From: Deltaproteobacteria bacterium
Lineage (GTDB): Bacteria > Desulfobacterota > Anaeroferrophillalia > Anaeroferrophillales > Tharpellaceae
Direction of reading: 5' to 3'
Assembly (NCBI GenBank): GCA_013153415.1
Contig: JAADEO010000243.1
Span: 1 to 5,713, forward strand
DNA length: 5,713 bases
Made by a program: the position numbers and the translations under genes. The notes beneath the pieces are model-generated. The model did no database searches. It saw only the letters and a program-made list of their open reading frames with translations, and was not told the DNA's origin. Below are positions 1 to 5,713 of this stretch, in pieces; position 1 is the first letter of the stretch, and the number at the start of each line of letters is the position of its first letter.

Positions 1-560
1 CCCAGAGTGGCAATATTTTTCTCGACCTGATCGAGGATGATTTTTTTAATCAACAGGCTGTTGCCTATCTCAAGAACGAGGCGCATGCCGAAATCAGGGC
101 CTATTTCGTAGAATTGCTCAAGAAGAATGGTTTCGATCGGGAAGCGGCGCTGATAGAACCTAAGAAGGAGAAGGCCGAGCCGACGGCGGAAGCCGGCAAG
201 CGCAAGATTGTCGCCATCGACGATTCGAAGATGATTCTCGGAATCTATCGCAGTATGCTGCATGCCTTAGGCTATGAGCCGTTTATCTTCATGGAACCGG
301 AAAAGGCGGTCGACGAGGTTGTCCGCCTGCGGCCCGATGCGGTTTTGACCGATCTCAATATGCCTGGTATTACCGGAATCGAAGTGACTCGACGCCTGCG
401 GGAGAAATTCACTTCGCAGGAGTTGCCGATAATCATGGTCACGACCCAGAACGAGAATCAAGACAACGAGGCCGCCAAAAATGCCGGCGTCGATGAGATC
501 CTGCACAAACCTTTTACCAAGGATGATATCGAACAGGTGCTGTCGCGTTTTCTGATTTGA
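1..560 (+). CDS. Response regulator with C-terminal CheY-like receiver (5' partial)
   Basis: The reading frame is open from base 3 to a TGA stop, so the gene begins outside the window; the TTG at 114 is internal. The visible 185 residues hold about 42 residues of amphipathic helix (including AVAYLKNEAHAEIRAYFVELL), which could be the end of a HEAT-like or other helical domain. A Lys/Glu/Ala linker follows (about 47-66), then a full receiver domain (about 67-185). Receiver landmarks are the acidic pair D73-D74 (AIDDSK), phospho-acceptor D117 (LTDLNMP), the Thr pair at 147-148 (MVTTQ) and Lys169 followed by Pro (HKPF). All residues needed for phosphorylation are therefore present. No DNA-binding or enzymatic output domain follows, so it probably acts by protein contacts, as CheY does. 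It converges on the che operon, which makes a chemosensory role plausible but unproven. The HEAT-like reading is an inference from a short stretch. Confidence 0.9.
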   Translation, partial: QSGNIFLDLIEDDFFNQQAVAYLKNEAHAEIRAYFVELLKKNGFDREAALIEPKKEKAEPTAEAGKRKIVAIDDSKMILGIYRSMLHALGYEPFIFMEPEKAVDEVVRLRPDAVLTDLNMPGITGIEVTRRLREKFTSQELPIIMVTTQNENQDNEAAKNAGVDEILHKPFTKDDIEQVLSRFLI

Positions 561-597
561 GGGTGAGCCGCCAGCGCCCCGAGTATGACACTGACAC

Positions 598-637
598 AAA
601 AAAGGCCGGTTCCGTAATTACGGGGCCGGCCTTTTTC
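598..637. terminator. Probable bidirectional intrinsic terminator between convergent units
   Basis: A hairpin runs from 599 to 636. A GC-rich stem GGCCGG/CCGGCC is extended inward through two T-G positions to CCGT/ACGG, closing on an AATT loop at 616-619. It is flanked by an A run at 598-603 and a T run at 632-636, so each strand gives a stem followed by a U tract. It lies 38 bases after the stop of the left gene and about 32 bases after the stop of cheR. In the plus-strand RNA the 610-611/624-625 pairs are G-U wobbles and the stem is unbroken; in the minus-strand RNA they become C-A mismatches, but the outer GC block and a six-U tail remain. Confidence 0.9.
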
Positions 638-668
638 GGGTTCAGCGGGTTGATGAAGACGCTGGCGA

Positions 669-1508
669 TCATCGGGAAAGTTGGTAATAGATCGAACGCA
701 GGTAACGGTGAGGTTCGAAAAGCTTGGTGATCCCGGTCAGGCTCTCCTGGGCTCCGATCAGCAGGTAACCGTCCGGAGCCAGGGCCGCAGCGATTTTCTC
801 GTAGAGTTTGACCTTGTCGGGCTGGGAAAAGTAGATAGCGACGTTACGGCAGAAGATTATGTCGAATTTCCCCAGGGCGGCAAAACTCCCGAAAAGGTTC
901 TGCTTGCGGAACGAGACCATTGCCCGGATCTCATCCTTGACCCGCCAGCCCTTGTCATACTGGTCGAAATAGAGGCGGAGTTTGTTGGGGGGCAGTCCCC
1001 GCTCGACCTCGAACTGGTTGTAGAGACCGTAACTGGCTTTGGCTATTGCCTCATCGGAAATATCGGTTCCGACGATCGAGAAGTGGTATTTGCTCAGGTC
1101 ATCCCCCAGCAGTTCTTTGATCGTGATGGCAATGCTATAGACCTCCTGTCCGAAAGAGCAGGCCGCACTCCAGATCTTGATCGGCATGGTCCGGCCGCTG
1201 GCCAGAGTCCGGCGGTCGATGAGATCGGGGAGAATTTTGAACTGCAGGAGATCGAAAGGGGCCTTGTCCCGGAAGAAATAGGTTTCGTTGGTGGTTATGG
1301 CGTCGATGATCTCCTGTTCCGTCTTCTTGGAAATATCTGATTTGCTGCGGCTCAGGAGTTCACCGAAGCTCTTGCACTCCAGCTTCTTCATGAGCTGGGA
1401 AAGACGGGTTTCAATCAGGTAGCTCTGATTGGGGGCCAGGGTTATACCACAGATATCGTAAACGTACTTGCAGAAACTCTGGTATTCCTGGGGGGTAATT
1501 TTTATCAT
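669..1508 (-). CDS. cheR: Chemotaxis receptor glutamate methyltransferase CheR
   Basis: The 279-residue product is a cytoplasmic SAM-dependent methyltransferase that methylates glutamate side chains of chemoreceptors during adaptation, opposing CheB. The length is normal for CheR. The N-terminal all-helical domain covers about residues 1-75 and leads into the family signature TTNETYFFRD (72-81). The SAM-binding motif is SAACSFGQE (114-122), followed by the acidic GTDIS strand (147-151), the QNL segment (203-205), the DIIFCRNVAIYF motif (216-227) and GAQES (252-256). The ATG start has a GGAG site 8 bases upstream. The gene is last in the cheA-cheW-cheB-cheR run, 48 bases after cheB and followed by a terminator. 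The segment at 182-192 seems to lack the GXG insertion known from CheRs that dock on a receptor C-terminal pentapeptide, so this enzyme may be pentapeptide-independent (inference from memory of the family). Confidence 0.97.
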   Translation of the reverse strand: MIKITPQEYQSFCKYVYDICGITLAPNQSYLIETRLSQLMKKLECKSFGELLSRSKSDISKKTEQEIIDAITTNETYFFRDKAPFDLLQFKILPDLIDRRTLASGRTMPIKIWSAACSFGQEVYSIAITIKELLGDDLSKYHFSIVGTDISDEAIAKASYGLYNQFEVERGLPPNKLRLYFDQYDKGWRVKDEIRAMVSFRKQNLFGSFAALGKFDIIFCRNVAIYFSQPDKVKLYEKIAAALAPDGYLLIGAQESLTGITKLFEPHRYLRSIYYQLSR

Positions 1509-1516
1509 CTATTAGA

Positions 1517-1522
1517 CTCCGG
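1517..1522 (-). promoter_or_regulatory. Ribosome binding site of cheR
   Basis: The minus strand reads CCGGAG, with GGAG ending 8 bases before the ATG at 1508. The GGAG is immediately preceded by CCTCC, which could compete for it, but the spacing is too tight for a convincing hairpin. Confidence 0.75.
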
Positions 1523-1556
1523 GAGGTTCCGGGTTGCGTGGCAATCGAGCTGGTGT

Positions 1557-2672
1557 TTAAGGTTTCTTGATGGTTTTGACGATCTCGGCGGCGATCTGGT
1601 CGAGCGGTACCTGGATATCGACGACCCCGGCATTGACCGCTTCCTTGGGCATGCCGTAAACCACGCAGCTGTTCTCATCCTGAGCGATGACCGGGGCTCC
1701 GTGCCGTTTGATCAGGCGCAGCCCCTTGGTGCCGTCATTGCCCATACCGGTCATGATGACTCCGGTCACGCGTTCACGGTAGAGGCTGGCTACTGAACGA
1801 AAAAGGTAGTCGGCCGAAGGTTTGCAGTTGTTCTCCGGGGCGTCGTCGGTGATCTTGATGCGGCCGTGCCCACTGTTCGAGCCGGCAACGATTTTCATCT
1901 GCTTGCCACCGGGAGCGATGTAAACGACGTCGTTTTGCAGGGTTTCTCCATCCTCACCCTCCTTGACTCTGAGCGAGCATTTGCTGTCGAGGCTCTCAGC
2001 CAGAGACTTGGTGAACAGCGGGGGCATATGCTGGACGATAACGATCGGCACCCCGATCGAGGCCGGTAGCATCGGCAGCATGCGGGTCAAGGCGTTGGGC
2101 CCCCCGGTGGAGATTCCGATGCTGATAATGGTTGAAGTCAGGGTGCGTTTCCGGGCTGCGATCGGGGACTGCGAAGGTGCAGCGGAAGGTTTTTTCAGGA
2201 CACTCTTGTGAGCCGCTGGGGCCGCAGCACCGCCACGGCTACGGTCATGCAGAAGACGTTGCAGGGAGTGGCGGCGGGCGAAAGCCCTGATTTTGGGGAT
2301 CAGGGCCTCACGGATCATGGTCTGGTTCTCCCTCATCGTCCCGCCGTCGGGCTTGGGGATGAAATCGAAAGCCCCGAGTTCGAGGGCTTTCATGGTCATC
2401 TCCCCGCCCTTGCGGGTCAGGCTGCTGAGCATGATGGCGCTGATCTGAGGATGGTTGGCGCGCAGATATTCCAGCACTCCGAGTCCGTCGCAGACCGGCA
2501 TTTCGATATCCAGGGTCAGCAGGTCGGGCTGCAGCGAGGCGATCCGGGAGATAGCGATCTTGCCGTTGCCGGCGGTACCTACAACCTCGATATCATCCTC
2601 GGCATTGAGGATGTCGCTGATCACCTTGCGGTAGAGGATGGTGTCATCCACGACCAGGATTTTTATCGGCAT
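1557..2672 (-). CDS. cheB: Chemotaxis response regulator / protein-glutamate methylesterase CheB
   Basis: The 371-residue product removes receptor methyl esters (and can deamidate receptor glutamines) when phosphorylated by CheA, giving feedback adaptation. Residues 1 to about 125 form the receiver, with acidic pair D10-D11, phospho-acceptor D55 (TLDIEMP), Ser at 83-84 (MLSSLT) and Lys107 (PKP). A variable Ala/Ser/Lys-rich linker follows (about 142-180), then the methylesterase domain (about 181-368). The catalytic triad can be placed by family motifs: Ser188 in GISTGGPNAL, His215 in VQHMPP and Asp313 in TGMGNDGTKG. All catalytic and phosphorylation residues are intact, so an active enzyme is expected. 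The ATG start has a good GGAG site 6 bases upstream. The gene starts 13 bases after the cheW stop, which supports co-transcription and possibly coupled translation. Confidence 0.98.
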   Translation of the reverse strand: MPIKILVVDDTILYRKVISDILNAEDDIEVVGTAGNGKIAISRIASLQPDLLTLDIEMPVCDGLGVLEYLRANHPQISAIMLSSLTRKGGEMTMKALELGAFDFIPKPDGGTMRENQTMIREALIPKIRAFARRHSLQRLLHDRSRGGAAAPAAHKSVLKKPSAAPSQSPIAARKRTLTSTIISIGISTGGPNALTRMLPMLPASIGVPIVIVQHMPPLFTKSLAESLDSKCSLRVKEGEDGETLQNDVVYIAPGGKQMKIVAGSNSGHGRIKITDDAPENNCKPSADYLFRSVASLYRERVTGVIMTGMGNDGTKGLRLIKRHGAPVIAQDENSCVVYGMPKEAVNAGVVDIQVPLDQIAAEIVKTIKKP

Positions 2673-2678
2673 AGATGA

Positions 2679-2684
2679 CTCCAG
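2679..2684 (-). promoter_or_regulatory. Ribosome binding site of cheB
   Basis: The minus strand reads CTGGAG, 6 bases before the ATG at 2672. It fills most of the 13-base gap after the cheW stop codon. Confidence 0.8.
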
Positions 2685-2685
2685 G

Positions 2686-3132
2686 TTATTCGGGTTTGGC
2701 TTCGCTGTTACTGGTGATCTCTTCCAGGTTGAGAATCGCGATCAGGCGTTCTTCATCCCGGAATACCCCGGTGATGTAGCGTCCTTGGGCGATATTGACA
2801 TTGGCCGGAGCGGTATCGATTTCATCTTGGTTGATATGAATGACATCATTGATCTGGTCGACCATCAAACCGAAGGGTTCATTGTGGGACTCGACAATGA
2901 TGATCCTGCGGTTTTCGGTCTCCATCTCAGTTTCGAGATCGAGTTTGATCGCCAGATCGATGATGGTGACGATTTTACCACGCAGGTTGATGATACCCAG
3001 GATCTCGGCCGGAGCCTGGTAGACCTTGGTGATATCGGGAACCTTGATGATCTCCTGGACCAACATGGTGTCGAGCCCGAAAAGAGCGTTGGCCAGTTGA
3101 AAGGTACACAGTTGCAGGGTGTTTTCCGCCAT
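2686..3132 (-). CDS. cheW: Chemotaxis coupling protein CheW
   Basis: A single CheW domain of 148 residues, the usual length for a stand-alone CheW. It is a cytoplasmic adaptor that links chemoreceptor tips to the P5 domain of CheA and builds the signalling array. Visible landmarks are the first-strand segment LCTFQLANALFGL (8-20), the VQEIIK strand (25-30), the conserved GIINLRGKIVTIIDL segment (46-60) with the Arg51 that matches the key arginine of the family, FGLMVDQINDV (87-97) in the second subdomain, and the closing IAILNLEEI strand (131-139). I place the start at the ATG at 3132, 10 bases after a GGAG site. A TTG at 3138, in frame two codons earlier, sits only 4 bases from that site and is less likely. 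It begins 18 bases after the cheA stop. Confidence 0.96.
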   Translation of the reverse strand: MAENTLQLCTFQLANALFGLDTMLVQEIIKVPDITKVYQAPAEILGIINLRGKIVTIIDLAIKLDLETEMETENRRIIIVESHNEPFGLMVDQINDVIHINQDEIDTAPANVNIAQGRYITGVFRDEERLIAILNLEEITSNSEAKPE

Positions 3133-3142
3133 GATCAATTTT

Positions 3143-3148
3143 CTCCGG
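3143..3148 (-). promoter_or_regulatory. Ribosome binding site of cheW
   Basis: The minus strand reads CCGGAG. Its spacing of 10 bases to the ATG at 3132, against 4 bases to the in-frame TTG at 3138, favours the ATG as start. It lies in the 18-base cheA-cheW gap. Confidence 0.7.
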
Positions 3149-3150
3149 AC

Positions 3151-5713
3151 TTAGTTGATGTTTTGTTCGATGCTGGCCAGAAGTTTCTCCTTGTCCAGTT
3201 TGATCTGGTAGTCATCGATGCCGATCTCTTTGCCGGTGGCGATATGCTCCTCCGCGGCCAATGAAGTGACGGCGATAATCTTCAAGTGGTCGAAACGATT
3301 GTCGGCCCTGATCCGGCGACAGAGTTCGAAACCGTCCATGTTGGGCATTTCGATGTCGGTAATGATCAGGGATAGTTCATCCGGGTGCTCCTGGAGCCAG
3401 TTCCAGGCTACCAACCCGTCTTCGGCCGGGATGCAGATGCGCTCGTCGTCATCGATGTACTTCTTCAACTGGGAACGGAAAAAGTCGGAGTCTTCGACCA
3501 GCAGGATCTTTTTGATTTCAAACTCGTCGCTATCGCCTCCGGCACCACCCTGAGGGTGCATGACCTGGCGGTCTTTCTTCTTCTGCAGGCGTTTGAACCA
3601 TTCCGGCTTCAGGGTCTCGACGATCTCGTAGATGTCGATCAGCAGGGTGGTCTGTTCCTTGATGATGGCCGAGCCCATGATCCCGGTTCGGCGCAGGGTC
3701 TCGTGGTCGATGATAGTCTTGATCTCGATTGTGTCGACCGGCTGGGAAGCGAGCAGACCGATTTCCCGCTCGGCCACGGTAAAGACGATCACCACCAGTT
3801 CCTGGTCCTCGGTCAGTTCGGTGATGTCGGTGACGTCGGAGAGAGCGAACAGGGGCAGAATCCCACCCCGGTATTTCATGATCTTCTGGTCTCCTTTGAC
3901 CTCGATATCTTCGTGTCGGATCTGTTCGACCCGTTCGACGATGTCCAGGGGTACGGCGCAGGGTTCGTCGGGACCGTTACGGAACAGCAGCAGGGCCTGC
4001 ATATCCTTGGCCTGCTGGATCTCATCCTTGTTTTCAGCCAGTTTCTGGGCCCGCCGGGATCCGGCCATCGAGGTCAAGTTGGCAAGCTGGGCGATACCGG
4101 AGACATCGAGGATCAGAGCGACCCGGCCGTCGCCCATGATGGTGGCGCCGGCGTAACTCTTGAGATGTTTGAGATGGCGGCCCAGGGGCTTGACGACGAT
4201 TTCGATCGAATCGTGGAGATCGTCGACCACCAGCCCGTATTTGAAGGAACCGGCTGAAACCACGACGATGTTGAGATCGCTGCTCGATTTGTAGCGGCGG
4301 TCGGCACCGGAACGGGGCTTGAGACCGTCTTCCCGGGTTTCGCTGTCCGCCGCTTCGGTCGGGGTGTTTTCGGCGCCGGTCTCGTCGAGTGGAATCGCCG
4401 GTGAACGCCGGTCGGCGATCATCTGACGCCGGTCTTCGATCTCTTCACCGCTTTCCGGAAGGATGACGGTGGTCTTGATGCCGAGAACCGCAGACATGCG
4501 GATCAGCGGAATCAGCTCGCCGCGCAGGGGCATGACTTCGGAATCGCCGACCCTTTCGATGCGGTCCTTGACCTGGGCGGCGGCGATCCGGACCAGTTCG
4601 CTGATGTTGACCTGAGGAATGGCGAAACGCTCCTGGCCCACGGTCACCAGGAGGCTGGGGATGATGGCCAAAGTCAAGGGCAGCTTGATCTTGATGGTGG
4701 TGCCTTTGCCGGGTTCGGAATCGATTTCGATCTGGCCGCCGAGCTGGTCGATGTTGGATTTGACCACGTCCATGCCGACGCCGCGGCCGGAGACATCGGT
4801 TACCTTTTCTGCGGTCGAGAGACTCGGCAGCATGATCAGGGCCATTTTCTCCTTGGTCGACATCGCTTTGTGCTGGTCGGCCGTGATCATGCCCTTCTCC
4901 AGGGCCTTGTCGGCGATTTTTTCGGCATCGAGGCCCTTGCCGTCATCGGTTATCTCGATGTTGACCTGACCGGCTTCGTGGTAAGCTTTGAGTTCGATCA
5001 GTCCGGCCCGGGGCTTGCCGGCGGCTTCGCGGATTTCCGGCGGCTCGATGCCGTGGTCGGCCGAGTTGCGGATCAGGTGGGTGAGCGGGTCGTTGAGACC
5101 CTCGACGATGGTTTTGTCGAGTTCGACATCCTTGCCGGTGATGACCAGGTTGATCTCTTTATTAAGCTTTTGGGACATGTCCCGGACCACCCGGGGAAAC
5201 TTGTTGAAGACGCTGCCGATCGGCTGCATCCGGGTCATCATGATGGCTTCCTGCAACTCGGAGGTCACGAGATCGATGCGCTGTCCGGAAAGCTTGATAC
5301 TGTGGATGTCCTGCTGGCTGATGGCCTGCATGAGCTGGTTGCGTGACAGGACCATTTCGCCGGCCAGGGTCATCAGGTCTTCAAGCAGGGTGACACTGAC
5401 CCTCAAAGTGGCGGCGGGAGCGTTACTCTTGCTTTTTTCTCCGCCGCTCTCTTTCTTCTTGGCGGGTTCTTTGGTTGCGGCGGCCGGCTTCGCAGCGGTT
5501 TTCGGTTTCGGAGCCGGGGCCAGTTTCGGCGGCGCGGGCTCGGGTTTCGGAGCTGGAGCCGGGGTCTCTGGTTCCGGCGGCGGAGCCGGGGCTTCAGGGG
5601 CCGGTGCCGGAGTTTCAGTCTCAGTTTTACTTTCGGTTTCGCTTTCGGGGGCCGGGGCCGGACTGTCGCCGATCTGTTTGCCGTCCTCGCCGATGAGCAG
5701 GACTTTTTCTTCC
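3151..5713 (-). CDS. cheA: Hybrid chemotaxis histidine kinase CheA with two CheW-like domains and a C-terminal receiver (5' partial)
   Basis: The frame stays open to the right edge; the TTG at 5406 is internal. The last 853 residues are visible (numbered here from the edge). In order they hold a Pro/Ala-rich linker (about 17-101), the P3 dimerisation helices (about 103-165), the P4 ATPase domain (about 168-347), P5/CheW-like domain 1 (about 348-542, split by an insertion at about 414-480), CheW-like domain 2 (about 566-702) and a receiver (about 734-851). P4 has the N box HLIRNSADHGIE with Asn216, G1 DDGKGLD (256-262), G2 GRGVGMDVV (309-317) and G3 GKGTTIKIKLPLT (335-347), so ATP binding looks intact. 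The receiver has phospho-acceptor D786 (ITDIEMP), the VEDS acidic pocket, Thr816 (AVTS) and Lys838. The phosphorylatable His (Hpt/P1) must lie outside the window. CheA autophosphorylates in response to receptors and passes phosphate to receivers such as CheB. It is the first visible gene of the operon. Confidence 0.97.
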   Translation of the reverse strand, partial: EEKVLLIGEDGKQIGDSPAPAPESETESKTETETPAPAPEAPAPPPEPETPAPAPKPEPAPPKLAPAPKPKTAAKPAAATKEPAKKKESGGEKSKSNAPAATLRVSVTLLEDLMTLAGEMVLSRNQLMQAISQQDIHSIKLSGQRIDLVTSELQEAIMMTRMQPIGSVFNKFPRVVRDMSQKLNKEINLVITGKDVELDKTIVEGLNDPLTHLIRNSADHGIEPPEIREAAGKPRAGLIELKAYHEAGQVNIEITDDGKGLDAEKIADKALEKGMITADQHKAMSTKEKMALIMLPSLSTAEKVTDVSGRGVGMDVVKSNIDQLGGQIEIDSEPGKGTTIKIKLPLTLAIIPSLLVTVGQERFAIPQVNISELVRIAAAQVKDRIERVGDSEVMPLRGELIPLIRMSAVLGIKTTVILPESGEEIEDRRQMIADRRSPAIPLDETGAENTPTEAADSETREDGLKPRSGADRRYKSSSDLNIVVVSAGSFKYGLVVDDLHDSIEIVVKPLGRHLKHLKSYAGATIMGDGRVALILDVSGIAQLANLTSMAGSRRAQKLAENKDEIQQAKDMQALLLFRNGPDEPCAVPLDIVERVEQIRHEDIEVKGDQKIMKYRGGILPLFALSDVTDITELTEDQELVVIVFTVAEREIGLLASQPVDTIEIKTIIDHETLRRTGIMGSAIIKEQTTLLIDIYEIVETLKPEWFKRLQKKKDRQVMHPQGGAGGDSDEFEIKKILLVEDSDFFRSQLKKYIDDDERICIPAEDGLVAWNWLQEHPDELSLIITDIEMPNMDGFELCRRIRADNRFDHLKIIAVTSLAAEEHIATGKEIGIDDYQIKLDKEKLLASIEQNIN
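4273..4473 (-). other. Low-complexity insertion within CheA P5 domain
   Basis: About 67 residues separate the two halves of the first CheW-like domain, between the strand ending SAVLGI and the strand starting LNIVVVSAGSFKYGL. The segment is rich in Glu, Asp, Arg, Thr and Ser, with no hydrophobic core pattern, and carries three DRR motifs (EDRR, IADRR, GADRR). At DNA level four copies of GCCGGT occur between 4375 and 4433, some from a 9-base direct repeat encoding DRR. It probably forms a flexible loop. Confidence 0.75.
5410..5664 (-). repeat. Pro/Ala-rich interdomain linker of CheA encoded by GC-rich degenerate repeats
   Basis: The codons spell a linker of about 85 residues with repeated PAPAP units and about two dozen prolines, joining the N-terminal phosphotransfer part to the P3 dimerisation domain. 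The first half is acidic (Glu/Thr between PAPAP blocks), the second half basic (Lys-rich, ending in KKKES and GGEKSKS). The repeats are visible in DNA as recurrent GAGCCGGGG-like words on the plus strand. Such linkers in CheA let the Hpt domain reach the ATPase domain. Confidence 0.85.

Noticed and set aside
561..668. Small gene or RNA in the intergenic region outside the terminator
   Set aside because: The 37 bases before and the 31 bases after the hairpin show no open frame with a start site, no promoter-like pair and no further structure.
681..1340. A 219-codon open frame on the plus strand opposite cheR
   Set aside because: It is antisense to a gene with intact CheR motifs, and its product has no family features. 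I see no ribosome site or context that supports it.
1509..1556. Possible regulatory hairpin in the cheB-cheR gap (CCGG words around the ribosome site)
   Set aside because: The pairing is only four base pairs between palindromic CCGG words, and the CTCC/GGAG pairing leaves no room for a loop. It is too weak to call a regulatory element or terminator.
2638..3264. A 208-codon plus-strand open frame running across the cheB start, cheW and the cheA end
   Set aside because: It crosses three well-supported genes and their ribosome sites on the other strand, and its Asp/Val/Gly-rich product looks like a shadow.
3385..4257. A 290-codon open frame on the plus strand opposite cheA
   Set aside because: It lies fully antisense to the conserved P5, second CheW and receiver parts of cheA. 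Its product is Asp/Gly/Val-rich without recognisable motifs, as expected from the complement of GC-rich coding sequence.
4870..5346. A 158-codon plus-strand open frame opposite the P3-P4 part of cheA
   Set aside because: It is antisense to strongly conserved kinase motifs, and its composition is that of a shadow frame.

Overview
The window holds most of a bacterial chemosensory (che) operon on the minus strand, read from right to left as cheA - cheW - cheB - cheR. The 3' end of an unrelated-strand gene for a response regulator converges on it from the left. G+C-rich coding sequence, Shine-Dalgarno (GGAG) sites, and the style of the CheA (Pro/Ala-rich linker, extra CheW-like domain, C-terminal receiver) suggest a Gram-negative deltaproteobacterium in the broad sense (Desulfuromonadales/Geobacterales type). 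This assignment is inferred from general resemblance, not from a search.

Layout. Bases 1-560 (+) are the C-terminal end of a protein that enters from the left edge: a short helical part, a charged linker and a complete CheY-like receiver. Bases 561-668 are intergenic and contain a strong hairpin flanked by A and T runs, a probable terminator shared by the two convergent units. Bases 669-1508 (-) are cheR, 1557-2672 (-) cheB, 2686-3132 (-) cheW, and 3151 to the right edge (-) the C-terminal 853 residues of a multidomain cheA. The gaps cheA-cheW and cheW-cheB are only 18 and 13 bases and that between cheB and cheR is 47-48 bases, with no terminator seen in them, so the four genes look co-transcribed. 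The promoter and the N-terminal phosphotransfer (Hpt) part of CheA lie beyond the right edge.

How they work together. CheW would couple the CheA kinase to chemoreceptors. CheA would phosphorylate receivers, including its own C-terminal receiver and that of CheB. CheR and CheB would add and remove methyl groups on receptor glutamates for adaptation. No separate CheY, receptor, CheC/CheD or flagellar gene is visible. Output could go through the CheA receiver, the receiver protein on the left, or genes outside the window.

This is mainly a recognisable chemosensory cluster and not a new kind of system. The less ordinary parts are in CheA: two CheW-like domains in tandem, a roughly 65-residue disordered-looking insertion inside the first of them, a long charge-segregated Pro/Ala linker, and a fused receiver.
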